From NCBI RefSeq assembly GCF_900114495.1, contig NZ_FOZI01000003.1, forward strand, positions 372,001 through 436,000: DNA of 64,000 nt. Direction: 5' to 3'. The notes under the pieces were generated by a model. It saw nothing but the letters and a program-made list of their open reading frames with translations, was not told the origin of the DNA and made no database searches. Both the position numbers and the translations under genes were made by a program. The DNA comes from Dyella sp. OK004 (GTDB lineage: Bacteria; Pseudomonadota; Gammaproteobacteria; Xanthomonadales; Rhodanobacteraceae). Each line of letters opens with the position of its first letter. The stretch's first letter is position 1. Below are positions 1-10,743 of the stretch, piece after piece.

Positions 1-2
1 CC

Positions 3-1352
3 AACATCAAGGGCTATCGCAAAGATGTGGTGGATGCGCTTAAAGCCATCCACGTACCTGTCATCCGCTGGCCGGGCGGTTGCTTTGCCGACGAGTATCA
101 CTGGCGCGATGGCGTCGGGCCGCGCCAGCAACGGCCGGTTCGCCGGAATCTGTCCTGGGGTGGCGAAGAGATCAACGCCTTCGGCACGCATGAGTTTATG
201 GATTTCGCCGAGCTGATCGGCGCTGAGACTTACATTGGCGTCAACGTCGGTGGCGGTACGCCGCGCGAGATGAGTGACTGGTTGGAATATCTGACGGCGG
301 ACGGCCAATCGAGTATTGCTCGCGAACGCCGCGCCAATGGCCGGGATAAGCCGTGGAAAGTCAGCTATCTCGGCATCGGCAATGAGGCCTGGGGTTGCGG
401 CGGTCATATGCGGCCCGCGTATTACGCCGACCTTTATCGCCAGTTCGCCACGTTTGTGCATCCCTCGGGCAGTGAGCCTTCGCCGATTGTCAGGGTCGCC
501 AGCGGCGCCAGTGGCGATGACTTCGCATGGACCGAGGGCGTGATGTCGGCGGCTGCGGAACTGATCGATGCCTATGGCGTGCATTACTACACGCTGCCCA
601 TGAATGACTGGAATAAGAAAGGCTCTGCCACCGACTTTGGCGAGGCCGAGTGGATCGCGACGCTGCACGGCGCGTTGCGCATGGATGAGTTGTTGACTAT
701 GCACAGCGCGATCATGGACAAATACGACCCCAAGAAGCGAGTCGCACTAGTAGTCGATGAGTGGGGCACCTGGTACGACCCGCAACCCGGCGTCGCGGCA
801 CCCGCGCTCTATCAGCAGAACAGCTTGCGCGACGCGCTCACCGCAGCGATGACGCTAAACATCTTCCATGCCCATGCCGACCGTGTGCGCATGGCCAACA
901 TCGCGCAAATGGTGAACGTGCTGCAGGCCATGATCCTCACCGACCAGAAGCGCATGGTGCTGACCCCGACCTATCACGTGTTCGACATGTATCAGGTCTT
1001 TCAGGGTGCCACTTCGCTGCCGGTGGAAGTGCGCTCGCCGGATTACATATTCGGCAACGTGCATGTGCCTGGCGTGCAAGCAAGTGCAGGACGCGACGCG
1101 GCCGGCATCGTACATGTCGGTCTGGTTAACCCTAGTCCCGACAAAACGATTCGACTCCATCTCCGCTTGTCTGGCTCGCAGGCCAAAAGCATCAAGGGGC
1201 GCATACTCACGGCGCCCGCAATAACCTCGATCAACACCTTCGAGCATCCGGATGTGGTGAAACCCGCGCCGCTTGCAGGAGCGTCTTCGAAGGACGGCGA
1301 ATGGATGCTGCGGCTGCCGCCACGATCGGTAGTGGTGCTTGATATGCGTTGA
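3..1352 (+). CDS. Alpha-L-arabinofuranosidase, GH51 family (5' truncated by window edge)
   Basis: The reading frame is open from base 3, so the start lies upstream of the window; about 449 residues are visible where GH51 enzymes usually have about 500. GH51 enzymes release arabinofuranosyl residues from hemicellulose by a retaining mechanism. Visible signatures are the RWPGGCFADEYHW block of the TIM barrel near the start, the acid/base glutamate in GNEAWGCGG, and the nucleophile glutamate in VDEWGTW. The last roughly 150 residues match the C-terminal beta-sandwich seen in this family. The gene converges on the exported phosphatase-fold gene, with a long hairpin between them. The family is clear; substrate is inferred and could include other arabinosides. 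Confidence 0.9.
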   Translation, partial: NIKGYRKDVVDALKAIHVPVIRWPGGCFADEYHWRDGVGPRQQRPVRRNLSWGGEEINAFGTHEFMDFAELIGAETYIGVNVGGGTPREMSDWLEYLTADGQSSIARERRANGRDKPWKVSYLGIGNEAWGCGGHMRPAYYADLYRQFATFVHPSGSEPSPIVRVASGASGDDFAWTEGVMSAAAELIDAYGVHYYTLPMNDWNKKGSATDFGEAEWIATLHGALRMDELLTMHSAIMDKYDPKKRVALVVDEWGTWYDPQPGVAAPALYQQNSLRDALTAAMTLNIFHAHADRVRMANIAQMVNVLQAMILTDQKRMVLTPTYHVFDMYQVFQGATSLPVEVRSPDYIFGNVHVPGVQASAGRDAAGIVHVGLVNPSPDKTIRLHLRLSGSQAKSIKGRILTAPAITSINTFEHPDVVKPAPLAGASSKDGEWMLRLPPRSVVVLDMR

Positions 1353-1455
1353 CGGCAGTCGCCATTCGCATCTTGCCGAATCACCGGCACATACCGGCGA
1401 GCGGCTATGCGGACGCGTCCGTCCCGCAGCTCGATGCATCGTCACCGGTGCAATT

Positions 1456-1501
1456 GCGGCGGCGCTTCTGAGTTCTTTGCAGGACTCGGAAGCACCGCCG
1501 C
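1456..1501. terminator. Long hairpin between convergent genes, probable bidirectional terminator
   Basis: Arms at 1456-1475 and 1482-1501 form a 20-position stem (17 Watson-Crick pairs, 2 G-U and 1 mismatch when read on +) around a six-base loop, TTTGCA. It sits between the stop codons of the GH51 gene and the minus-strand gene. No strong U tract follows on either side, so intrinsic termination is likely but not certain. Confidence 0.55.
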
Positions 1502-1506
1502 CCGGT

Positions 1507-2337
1507 TCACAGCGTGAAATCAGCCTGCACCGGAAAGTGATCGGACGGATAGCGCCCATCCTTCGATGTGGTGATCGTGCGAATGGCGTTGGCCTGCACG
1601 CCGCGATAAAGAATCCAGTCGATCTGCACGGTCGGTTTGCCAGTGAAGTCGTGGAAGGTTTTCGCGGGGCCTTCGCGCTTCGGCGCGGTGTCCCACGCAT
1701 CCTTCAAGGAGGCAGTGAGCGCGGTATGCGCTTCGCTGCGCGGCTCGGTGTTGAAATCGCCGGTGAAGATCACTGGGACATTGGGTGGCAGCTTGGCGAT
1801 CCACGCGGCGATCTCACGCGCACCGCGTGACCGGGCATCTTCATCCTGGTCGCGATAAGGGAAGTGGGTGTCGAGCAGGTAGAAACGCTTGTGGTCGGGC
1901 AGGTGCTCGAACAGTGCCCAGTTGACCATGCGTGGGAAGACATTGCCCCAGGTGATGCTGGCGACTTTGTCCGGCGTATCGGAAAGCCAGAAGTCGCCTG
2001 ACTCCACGAGCTTCAGCCGGTCTTTGCGATAGAAGATGCCCATGTGCTCGTCGCCGTGCCCGCCAAAGCGATCGCGGCCAAACCAGGTGTATTGCGGAAG
2101 GCGTTCGACCGTGTCGTCGCCTTGCTGCTTGTACAGCTCCTGCGTGCCGATCACATCGGGTTGCATCTGGCGAATGGTGTCGGCGAAGAGATCGCGTCGC
2201 TTGTCCCAGCCATTGGGGCCGTCCTGGGCGGCCATCGTGCGGACGTTGAACGTCATCACCTTGAGGTCCACGGCAGCCGCGGGCAAGGCAACGACGGCGA
2301 TGGCCAAGGCGAGTGCAATTCGGGACAGACGCGTCAT
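1507..2337 (-). CDS. Secreted endonuclease/exonuclease/phosphatase-fold hydrolase
   Basis: A 276-residue protein with a clean signal peptide (cleavage about residue 22, after LPAAA). The EEP-fold blocks appear in order: MTFNVR, the metal-binding glutamate in GTQE, THFPYRDQ, TGDFNTEP, the IDWILYRG segment, and the catalytic SDHFPV histidine. This superfamily hydrolyses phosphodiesters or phosphomonoesters (DNA, sphingomyelin, inositol phosphates). Proteins of this exported single-domain type are often found next to sugar-utilisation genes, but the substrate cannot be read from the sequence. It is convergent with the GH51 gene. Confidence 0.85.
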   Translation of the reverse strand: MTRLSRIALALAIAVVALPAAAVDLKVMTFNVRTMAAQDGPNGWDKRRDLFADTIRQMQPDVIGTQELYKQQGDDTVERLPQYTWFGRDRFGGHGDEHMGIFYRKDRLKLVESGDFWLSDTPDKVASITWGNVFPRMVNWALFEHLPDHKRFYLLDTHFPYRDQDEDARSRGAREIAAWIAKLPPNVPVIFTGDFNTEPRSEAHTALTASLKDAWDTAPKREGPAKTFHDFTGKPTVQIDWILYRGVQANAIRTITTSKDGRYPSDHFPVQADFTL

Positions 2338-2411
2338 GAGTTCCGGCTCCTTCTGAATGACTCGCCGACTATAACGACGTCATCTGCTTCTGGCTGTGAC
2401 ACGCGCTTTAT

Positions 2412-2428
2412 AGGGAGCCTCGAATAAC
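2412..2428 (+). repeat. Solo copy of the dispersed AGGGMGCCTCGAATAAC repeat arm
   Basis: The 17 bases match, with one difference, the reverse complement of 7451-7467, which is the right arm of the palindromic element described at 7376-7472. A GTCATT core follows about 20 bases downstream, as in the full element, so this looks like a decayed or half copy. It lies in the 385-base gap between the EEP gene and the small basic protein; otherwise the gap holds only the AT-rich promoter region. Confidence 0.5.
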
Positions 2429-2668
2429 TGACTTCAAGCGCGTCATTGACCAGCTTCGCTGTTGTAAAGCACTTCGGCGAATGCCGAGTCGCTTCACGAC
2501 GCGGCATATCCGGGGCCGGCTGCTGGAACTTCGTGTGGTAACGAAAAACACGATTGCAGGAAGGCTGGGCGTGCAAATCACGCTTATCGGTGCGACTAAA
2601 TAGCTTTATGTGTGTCATCTATTTAGATGAAAAATTTGATTTTTATTCAAAAAATTGCCAAAAACCTC

Positions 2669-2696
2669 TTGCATTTATTGTTACGTAACTTAAAAT
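2669..2696 (+). promoter_or_regulatory. Sigma-70-like promoter with a 10-bp palindromic operator candidate
   Basis: TTGCAT at 2669-2674 and TAAAAT at 2691-2696 are separated by 16 bases in a strikingly AT-rich stretch (about 2600-2700). The perfect palindrome GTTACGTAAC at 2680-2689 lies between the two hexamers, an ideal place for a repressor. It drives the small gene starting at 2722. Autoregulation by that product is inference. Confidence 0.5.
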
Positions 2697-2721
2697 AAGC
2701 CCCGTCCAACGGAGCAAAGAC

Positions 2722-2970
2722 ATGGTCGACGCACGCGATCCCGGAACCCTCGATCTGCCATTGGTCTTCCGGCGTGCCCGCGGACGGCCGCGCAAGGAGA
2801 GCCCGCTCACCAGCGCACAACGTCAGGCCCGTTTTCGCGCGCGCCGCCAAAGTGCCGCTCTGTTGCTGCATGAGCGCGTGCAAATGGCTCTGAATTTCCT
2901 GGAGCAGGGGAATGCGGAGTTGGCTCGCCATGAGCTGAAAGAACTCATGGCCGTCACGTCACGAAAATGA
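2722..2970 (+). CDS. Small basic protein with AT-hook-like GRPRK motif, putative DNA-binding regulator
   Basis: 82 residues. The start is supported by a GGAGCAAAG ribosome site seven bases upstream and by the promoter just before it. Residues about 16-23 carry an AT-hook-like RARGRPRK motif, followed by a very arginine-rich stretch (TSAQRQARFRARRQ) and a helical C-terminal half rich in Leu/Glu/Ala. Similar short GRPRK plus QRQARxRAR proteins occur on plasmids and in islands as presumed regulators, but I do not recognise a named family. The AT-rich upstream DNA contrasts with the neighbourhood and hints at transfer. It could simply be an accessory hypothetical protein. Confidence 0.55.
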   Translation: MVDARDPGTLDLPLVFRRARGRPRKESPLTSAQRQARFRARRQSAALLLHERVQMALNFLEQGNAELARHELKELMAVTSRK

Positions 2971-3022
2971 CGTTGCGGAGGTATGCCGCGCAGGCAGCGG
3001 CATAGAGTCACGTAACGAAAAT
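2953..3022 (+). repeat. Duplicated 16-bp box GTCACGTMACGAAAAT flanking a hairpin
   Basis: GTCACGTCACGAAAAT at 2953-2968 (overlapping the stop of the small basic gene) recurs as GTCACGTAACGAAAAT at 3007-3022. Between them ATGCCGC (2983-2989) pairs with GCGGCAT (2997-3003) around a seven-base loop, a possible terminator. The ACGTAAC core also occurs in the palindrome at 2680-2689, so these may be binding sites of one regulator, placed both before the small gene and before the efflux operon. Confidence 0.45.
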
Positions 3023-3141
3023 CCCGGCAGGGCGCGAAATCTCAAATGGTGAGAGCGCTGCTCGCACGCTAATCGACGCATAAGCGAGGTAGCGTACGGT
3101 TTTTGGGATTTCTTACATGACCTGGGCGGGCCGGCACACCC

Positions 3142-4272
3142 ATGAAAAGGACGCTTTTGTTTGTCGGGCTGCTCGGGCTCGGCACCGCCGCTTGGTGGAT
3201 GCTCCATTCCCATTTGCTTGCTTCAAGCGCGGCCGCCGATGTTTCGCAAAGCGCCGTGCCCGTCGTGGTGGCCACGGTCGAGCGCCAGGACACCCCGGCG
3301 GTGATCAGCGCCATAGGAACGGCCCAGGCGTACAACAGCGTCACAGTCCGCGCGCGCGTCGATGGACAGCTCGACAAGATCGCCTTTGTCGAGGGGCAGG
3401 AAGTGCATCGTGGTGACTTGCTTGCCCAGCTCGACCCCCGTCCGTTCGAGGCCCAGCTGCGGGCAGCCCAGGCACAGAAGGATAGGGATGTGGCGCAGCG
3501 CGCCAACGTTGAGCGCGACTTTGCGCGTTTTTCCGATCTTGCCCATCGCGGCGCGATACCGGCGCAGACCCTCGATACCACGCATGCGCAAATCGAACAG
3601 CTCAAGGCCACCGTTGAGATGGACGAGGCGCAGATCGACAATGCGCGCATCGCACTCGGCTACACCACCATTCGTGCGCCGCTGGATGGCCGGACGGGGG
3701 CTCGCCTGGTCGATGCCGGAAACATGGTCCATGCCACTGACAGCACAGGCATCGTGCTGATTACGCAGGTCCATCCGATCACGGTCAGCTTTTCGTTGCC
3801 ACAGGATGAGTTGCCGGCACTGCTAGCCAGTCAGCGCAAGGCCCCGCTACGGGTCACGGCGCTGAGCCGCGATGCCAGCCAAACGCTCGGTGACGGCGTG
3901 ATCAGCCTTATCGACAACCAGATCGATCCCGCCACCGGCACGATCCATTGCAAGGCGACTTTCGACAACACCGACAACCTGCTCTGGCCCGGTCAGTTTG
4001 TGGCCTTGCAGGTGGTACGCGACGTTCGTCGCGGTGCCCTGACGGTGCCGTCGACGGCCGTGCAGTTGGGGACGGACGGTGCCTACGTGTTTGTGGTTAC
4101 CGACAAAAACACCGCCGACCTTCGCCATGTCGAGGTGGCGGCCGCCGAGGGCGGCCGCAGTGTGATCGCACGCGGTGTTTCGCAGGGCGAGCGGGTGGTG
4201 ACCGAGGGTCAATACAAGCTTGAGCAAGGGTCGTCCGTACGGGTGCTCGATCGGCCACCCACCCTGAAGTGA
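3142..4272 (+). CDS. RND efflux periplasmic adaptor (membrane fusion protein)
   Basis: 376 residues, MdtA/AcrA type. It bridges an inner-membrane RND pump and an outer-membrane channel. An N-terminal hydrophobic segment (residues 4-18) anchors or exports it. The barrel-sandwich half-motif RARVDGQLDKIAFVEGQEV is followed by a long alpha-hairpin (about residues 100-165) and the second lipoyl half, YTTIRAPLDGRTGARLVDAG. Beta-barrel and membrane-proximal domains (IDPATGTIHCKATF, LWPGQFV) come after. The pump gene follows after 22 bases. No outer-membrane factor is present, so the pump must borrow one. Confidence 0.93.
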   Translation: MKRTLLFVGLLGLGTAAWWMLHSHLLASSAAADVSQSAVPVVVATVERQDTPAVISAIGTAQAYNSVTVRARVDGQLDKIAFVEGQEVHRGDLLAQLDPRPFEAQLRAAQAQKDRDVAQRANVERDFARFSDLAHRGAIPAQTLDTTHAQIEQLKATVEMDEAQIDNARIALGYTTIRAPLDGRTGARLVDAGNMVHATDSTGIVLITQVHPITVSFSLPQDELPALLASQRKAPLRVTALSRDASQTLGDGVISLIDNQIDPATGTIHCKATFDNTDNLLWPGQFVALQVVRDVRRGALTVPSTAVQLGTDGAYVFVVTDKNTADLRHVEVAAAEGGRSVIARGVSQGERVVTEGQYKLEQGSSVRVLDRPPTLK

Positions 4273-4294
4273 GTCCACAACCCGTAGGGGCAAC

Positions 4295-7200
4295 ATGAAT
4301 TTCTCAGCGGTGTTCATACGGCGGCCGGTCGCCACCTCGTTGCTTATGCTTGGCGTGTTGTTCCTGGGGATCATCGGCTACACGCAGTTACCCATCGCCG
4401 GCGTGCCGCAGGTCGATATTCCGACTATTTCGATCAATGCATCGCTGCCGGGTGCGAGTGCGGAGACCATGGCTTCGTCGGTAACCGCTCCGCTGGAGCG
4501 TGCGCTGGCCATCCTGCCGGGTGTGACGTCGCTGACGTCGACCAGCTCGCTGGGCTCCAGCTCCATCGCGGTGCAGTTCGATCTTTCGCGCAGCGTCGAT
4601 AGCGCCGCGCTCGATGTGCAGACGGCCATCAATGCTGCATCGGGCGACCTGCCGAAGAATCTGCCGCACCCGCCGACCTTCGAGAAGGCCAACCCGGCCG
4701 ATGCCTTGCTGATGACCATCGCGGTCTACTCGGATGTGCTGCCGCCCGGCAAAGTCGACGACTATGTGGAGAACTATCTCGCCCCCGAAATCGCTCGCGT
4801 TCAAGGCGTCGGCGTGGTCGATTACCACGGCCAGCAGAAGCCGGCAGTTCGCGTCCGCATCAACCCTGAGGCGATCGCCGCCCTAGGGTTGAGTCTCGAA
4901 GATGTGCGCGCCGCGATTGCGGCTTCCACCGTCAATGCGCCTAAGGGAACGCTCAATGGCGAACACCAGGCCGTGACGCTTGATGCGACCGACCAGGTGG
5001 TCGACGCCGATGGATACGCCGCCCTGGTGGTGGCCTACCGCAACGATGCGCCGGTGCGGCTGCGCGATATTTCCAGCGTGGTGGCGAGCGCCGAGGACAT
5101 ACGCCAGGGTGCCTGGGTCGGCGGTCATCAGGCGGTGATGATCGATGTGCACAAGCAGATCGGATTCAACATCAACCAGACGGTCGAACGGGTCAAGGCG
5201 GAGCTGCCGCGCCTGACTCACGACCTGCCCGCATCGATGCACATGGTCCTGCTGGGCGATCGCACGCAGACCATTCGCGCATCGGTGGTCGACCTGCAAT
5301 TCACGCTGCTGCTCAGTGTGATTCTGGTTGTTCTGGTCGTTTATGCATTCCTGCGCGATGTGCGCGCGACCCTCATACCGGTAATAACGATACCGTTGTC
5401 ATTGCTCGGCACGATTGCCGCGATGGACGTGCTCGGCTACAGCCTCGACAACGTCTCGCTGATGGCCCTGACTGTCGTGATCGGCTTTGTCGTCGATGAT
5501 GCGATTGTGATGCTGGAAAATATTCTGCGGCATATCGAGGATGGCGAATCGCCTTTCGATGCCGCCATCAAGGGCTCGCGAGAGATCGCCTTTACCATCG
5601 TGTCGATGACCGTTTCGCTGGTGGCCGTGTTCATCCCGTTGTTGTTCATGGGCGGCCTGGTGGGACGGCTGTTTCGCGAGTTTGCGGTGACCGCCGGGAT
5701 TGCCATTCTTATTTCTGGCCTAGTCTCGCTGACATTGACGCCGACCCTGTGCGCGCGCTTTCTGGATCGTCAGACCGCGCACGGTCGTGGCCGCTTTCAC
5801 GAGAGTGCCGAGCGCGTATTCAACCGCCTGCTCGATCTTTACGCCGGCGGTCTGCGCAAAGCCTTGCTGCACCGGAAACTGACCTTGTTGGTGGCTGGAC
5901 TGACCCTGGTCGGCACTGTGCTGATGTATGTCGCCATTCCCAAAGGTTTCTTTCCGCAGCAGGACAACGGCCTGATCAGTGGTGTGGCGGAAGCCTCGCA
6001 GGACATTTCATATCCCGCCATGGTCGAGCGCATGCATGCGCTTGCTGCGGTGATCGAGAATGATCCCGACATCCAGCACGTTTATTACTGGGTCGAAGGT
6101 GATCCATCGGCCAACATCGGCCGCGTGTTGATCGATCTCAAACCGTTCGGGGAGCGATCGGCCTCGGTCTACGAGGTGATCAAACGCCTGCGACCGCAGG
6201 CGGCGAAGTTGCCGGGCATTTCGCTTTACCTGCAGGCGCGGCAGGATCTGCAGATTGGAGCGCGCACCAGCAAGACCCAGTTTCAATACACCCTGCGCGA
6301 CACCAATCTTGAAGAACTGCGGCACTGGGCGCCGATCATGCTCAAAGCGCTGGGCGAGATTCCGGTAATCCAGGATGTCGCCGGCGACCTGGAGCCAGTG
6401 GCTCCGCGACTCACCGCGGTACTCGACCGCGACACGATGAGTCGCTTCGGCATTACGCCGCAGATGGTGGACGACACGCTGTACGACGCATTCGGCCAAC
6501 GCCAGGTCGCCACGTTCTATACCCAGCTCAATGTCTATCGCGTGGTGCTGGAGGTGGGGCAGCATTACCAGCTCGACGCCAACGCGTTGAGCCGGCTCTA
6601 TCTGAAGGCCTCGAACGGTAAACAAGTGCCGCTGTCTTCATTCATTCGGCTGGAGAGTTCGACCGCGCCACTGACGATCAATCATGACGGCCAGTTTCCG
6701 GCGGTGACCTTGTCGTTCAACCTCGCCCCCGGTCACGCATTGAGCGAAGCGATCGCGGCGATTGACGCCAAGGGCACGGAGCTTGGAAAACCCGCGGGCC
6801 TGACGGCGGTGTTCCAGGGCTCAGCCCAGGCGTTCAAGGCATCCCTGTCGAATCAGCCCTTGTTGATCGCGGCCGCGCTTCTCGCCATCTTCATTGTCCT
6901 GGGCATTCTCTACGAGAGCTATATCCACCCGCTGACCATTCTGTCCACGCTGCCATCCGCAGGTATCGGCGCGCTGGGCGCGTTGATGCTGCTGGGTTAT
7001 GACTTCTCACTGATCGCGCTGATCGGCGTGATCCTGCTGATCGGTATCGTCAAGAAGAACGGCATCATGATGGTCGACTTCGCACTGGTCGCGGAAAAGG
7101 AACGCGGCCTCCCGCCGGAGGAGGCTATTTACGAAGCCTGCCTGTTGCGTTTTCGCCCCATCATGATGACGACGATGGCGGCGTTGCTGGGTGCGCTGCC

Positions 7201-7372
7201 GTTGGCGTTCGGTCACGGCGCGGGTGCGGAGTTGCGGCGCCCGCTCGGCGTGGCCATCGTGGGCGGACTGCTGATATCGCAGGTGCTCACCCTCTATACG
7301 ACGCCAGTGATCTATCTCTTTCTTGAGCGCCTGCGAACGCATCAAACACGCAGAACGGTGGCTGCAACTTGA
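4295..7372 (+). CDS. RND multidrug efflux pump, HAE1 type (MdtB/MdtC/MuxB-like)
   Basis: 1,025 residues, the usual length for a hydrophobe/amphiphile efflux RND protein. The N-terminus (FIRRPVATSLLMLGVLFLG) is TM1; two large periplasmic loops follow TM1 and TM7. The proton-relay acidic pair lies in TM4 (GFVVDDAIVMLEN), and the C-terminal half shows the TM10-TM12 pattern (LIGIVKKNGIMMVDFA, LRFRPIMMTTMAALLGALPLA). It exports drugs or bile-salt-like amphiphiles by proton antiport together with the adaptor upstream. The substrate cannot be deduced. Confidence 0.95.
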   Translation: MNFSAVFIRRPVATSLLMLGVLFLGIIGYTQLPIAGVPQVDIPTISINASLPGASAETMASSVTAPLERALAILPGVTSLTSTSSLGSSSIAVQFDLSRSVDSAALDVQTAINAASGDLPKNLPHPPTFEKANPADALLMTIAVYSDVLPPGKVDDYVENYLAPEIARVQGVGVVDYHGQQKPAVRVRINPEAIAALGLSLEDVRAAIAASTVNAPKGTLNGEHQAVTLDATDQVVDADGYAALVVAYRNDAPVRLRDISSVVASAEDIRQGAWVGGHQAVMIDVHKQIGFNINQTVERVKAELPRLTHDLPASMHMVLLGDRTQTIRASVVDLQFTLLLSVILVVLVVYAFLRDVRATLIPVITIPLSLLGTIAAMDVLGYSLDNVSLMALTVVIGFVVDDAIVMLENILRHIEDGESPFDAAIKGSREIAFTIVSMTVSLVAVFIPLLFMGGLVGRLFREFAVTAGIAILISGLVSLTLTPTLCARFLDRQTAHGRGRFHESAERVFNRLLDLYAGGLRKALLHRKLTLLVAGLTLVGTVLMYVAIPKGFFPQQDNGLISGVAEASQDISYPAMVERMHALAAVIENDPDIQHVYYWVEGDPSANIGRVLIDLKPFGERSASVYEVIKRLRPQAAKLPGISLYLQARQDLQIGARTSKTQFQYTLRDTNLEELRHWAPIMLKALGEIPVIQDVAGDLEPVAPRLTAVLDRDTMSRFGITPQMVDDTLYDAFGQRQVATFYTQLNVYRVVLEVGQHYQLDANALSRLYLKASNGKQVPLSSFIRLESSTAPLTINHDGQFPAVTLSFNLAPGHALSEAIAAIDAKGTELGKPAGLTAVFQGSAQAFKASLSNQPLLIAAALLAIFIVLGILYESYIHPLTILSTLPSAGIGALGALMLLGYDFSLIALIGVILLIGIVKKNGIMMVDFALVAEKERGLPPEEAIYEACLLRFRPIMMTTMAALLGALPLAFGHGAGAELRRPLGVAIVGGLLISQVLTLYTTPVIYLFLERLRTHQTRRTVAAT

Positions 7373-7375
7373 TGA

Positions 7376-7472
7376 CGCTCAGGGGAGTCTTGAATAGCTC
7401 GTAATCAAGCTTGTCATCCCGGCTTTCGCGGGAATGACGATCAAGGAGAGGTTATTCGAGGCGCCCTCAAGA
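7376..7472. repeat. Palindromic dispersed element (REP/MITE-like) with GTCATCCC...GGGAATGAC core
   Basis: Imperfect inverted arms at 7381-7400 and 7447-7467 surround an inner hairpin (GTCATCCC at 7413-7420, GGG-A-ATGAC at 7430-7438). The inner motif is of the widespread GTCATTCCCGC...GCGGGAATGAC class found in proteobacterial intergenic regions. The right arm recurs at 2412-2428 in the opposite orientation. No open reading frame is inside, so it would be a non-autonomous element or a REP. Confidence 0.6.
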
Positions 7473-7496
7473 TGCCGCTTCGATCCGAAGCGGCAT
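7472..7496. terminator. Perfect hairpin downstream of the RND pump
   Basis: ATGCCGCTTCG (7472-7482) and CGAAGCGGCAT (7486-7496) form an 11-bp perfect stem with a three-base loop, 100 bases after the pump stop codon and just beyond the palindromic element. The tail is TATCTCTG, without a clear U run. The rest of the 540-base gap to the protease gene (7497-7895) shows no gene that I can support and presumably holds the protease promoter. Confidence 0.5.
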
Positions 7497-7823
7497 TATC
7501 TCTGCGGAAACCACTGCAAGTAGTGGCGCGTAACGCGGCGCGATGATGCGTCTGCTCCTGTATTTTGCAAGTTGAAAATCAGGCTCTTTAAATTGGGCGA
7601 TTCAGCGGCCCATTAGCTGACGCAGTTCGCATTTCTTTGCGTAAACCGCAGGTTGTCACGTTTTCTTGACCGACCTGCATGTTAGCGTCGCCCGGCCGTC
7701 GAAGGGGTTTGGCGGCAATCTTAAGTAATTCAGTAGTTTCGTTCGCGCATAACTGCATCGCCGGGGCGGCGTAGGTTCTTGCCAATTTCTTGGGGCAGGA
7801 ATGGGGATGGCTTGCCTGATTAA

Positions 7824-9755
<1,932 letters not shown>

Positions 9756-9812
9756 CGGGCGTGGCCTCTAAGCCACCTCGGTGGCGGTGATCACGTAATG
9801 AAGTGAGATATG

Positions 9813-9845
9813 AAGCCGATGAGCGTCATGCGCTCATCGGCTTTT
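9813..9845 (+). terminator. Strong rho-independent terminator
   Basis: AAGCCGATGAGCG (9813-9825) pairs perfectly with CGCTCATCGGCTT (9831-9843) around a five-base loop, followed by TTGCATTT. It sits 58 bases after the protease stop and ends that transcript before the T6SS-linked region. Confidence 0.85.
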
Positions 9846-9942
9846 GCATTTCCGCCTCCCGCAGGGACAAGGAGCTCAAGCTCGAGATATCTTTCAACAT
9901 CGGCATGCGGAGGCCGCCGGCCGATAGGCGGCAGGAGGAGAC

Positions 9943-10224
9943 ATGGCACGTATCTATGTGACGGACACCATGGGCGAGGCACAGGTGCGCGTAGCGATCG
10001 TCGAGACCCGCGGCAACGCTGACCTGTGGGTTTGTCGCGTTTCCTCCTGGGGGCTGGCCGTCGGCGACGAACGCTGGTTCATCACACCTGACCGGCAGTC
10101 GGCCACCAAGCGGGTGTTTTTCACCTCACAAGGGATGGCTCAGATCAAGATCTGCTTCGTGTCGACGCTGGGTGAGGCTGGCTGGCGCGATCCCGCGCAC
10201 GCGCGGCGAGGGCTGTTCTTATGA
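9943..10224 (+). CDS. DUF6150 family small protein
   Basis: 93 residues; the start is preceded by GGAGGAG at about nine bases. The sequence (MARIYVTDTMGEAQVRVAIV, VSSWGLAVGDERWFITPD, QIKICFVSTLGEAGW) resembles the DUF6150 family as I remember it, a small soluble protein of unknown function. It has no signal peptide or membrane segment. Its last bases overlap tail-to-tail with the minus-strand SPOR-like gene by six bases. Its position at the T6SS border suggests an accessory, but no role is shown. Confidence 0.65.
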   Translation: MARIYVTDTMGEAQVRVAIVETRGNADLWVCRVSSWGLAVGDERWFITPDRQSATKRVFFTSQGMAQIKICFVSTLGEAGWRDPAHARRGLFL

Positions 10225-10743
10225 TGACGGCTTGCCTTCCGCTGGCAACCGTATCACCGGTGTGCTGGCTAGCTTAAGTATGGCCTGCACGCGCACCGCT
10301 GCGTCCTGCGCCGCGGTAGGCGAGGGGAAGCGGCCTGCGGCGAGCACGGTCCAGGACGTATGGTCGGGATCGACGGCCGTGATGCGCGAGAGCGGGAGGC
10401 CGAGCGCCTGCGCCTGGCGCTCCAGCGCGTCCGCATCGCCGGCGACGACGAACTGGCCCAACTGCAACGCATAGGCGGGTTGTCCGGCTGCCGGTGCGAG
10501 CGCTATCACGTCATTGGCCACTAGCAGCGCGTTGGTGGAAACGGCGCTCGCCGATGGCGTCGGCGCGGTGGCGGACGCAGCGGACGCAGGAGCATGCACA
10601 GCAGAGATAACGGCATGAGTGCGCCATGACGTGGCGAACTTGAGCATAGGGGCGCGCCAGTGATCGGGCGCCATCATGCCGCCAGCGAAGGCGAGCGCGC
10701 CGAACAACAGGATCAGCAAGATCAGGCCGAACTTGGCGAACAT
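10219..10743 (-). CDS. Membrane-anchored SPOR-like protein
   Basis: 174 residues from the internal ATG (MFAKFG) that has an AGGGAG ribosome site; a longer frame to 10812 adds 23 unlikely residues. A single N-terminal transmembrane helix (LILLILLFGALAFAGGM) is followed by an Ala/Ser/Pro/Thr-rich periplasmic linker. The C-terminal domain (about 100-170: YALQLGQFVVAGDADALERQ, WTVLAAGRF, AAQDAAVRVQAIL) has the two-repeat layout of SPOR domains that bind denuded peptidoglycan. It is divergent from the sigma-54 activator. A role in placing the T6SS in the cell wall is speculation. Confidence 0.65.
   Translation of the reverse strand: MFAKFGLILLILLFGALAFAGGMMAPDHWRAPMLKFATSWRTHAVISAVHAPASAASATAPTPSASAVSTNALLVANDVIALAPAAGQPAYALQLGQFVVAGDADALERQAQALGLPLSRITAVDPDHTSWTVLAAGRFPSPTAAQDAAVRVQAILKLASTPVIRLPAEGKPSS

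Noticed and set aside
2334-2618. Minus-strand frame of 94 residues upstream of the EEP gene
   Set aside because: It overlaps the start of the well-supported EEP gene and the repeat arm, and has no credible start signal.
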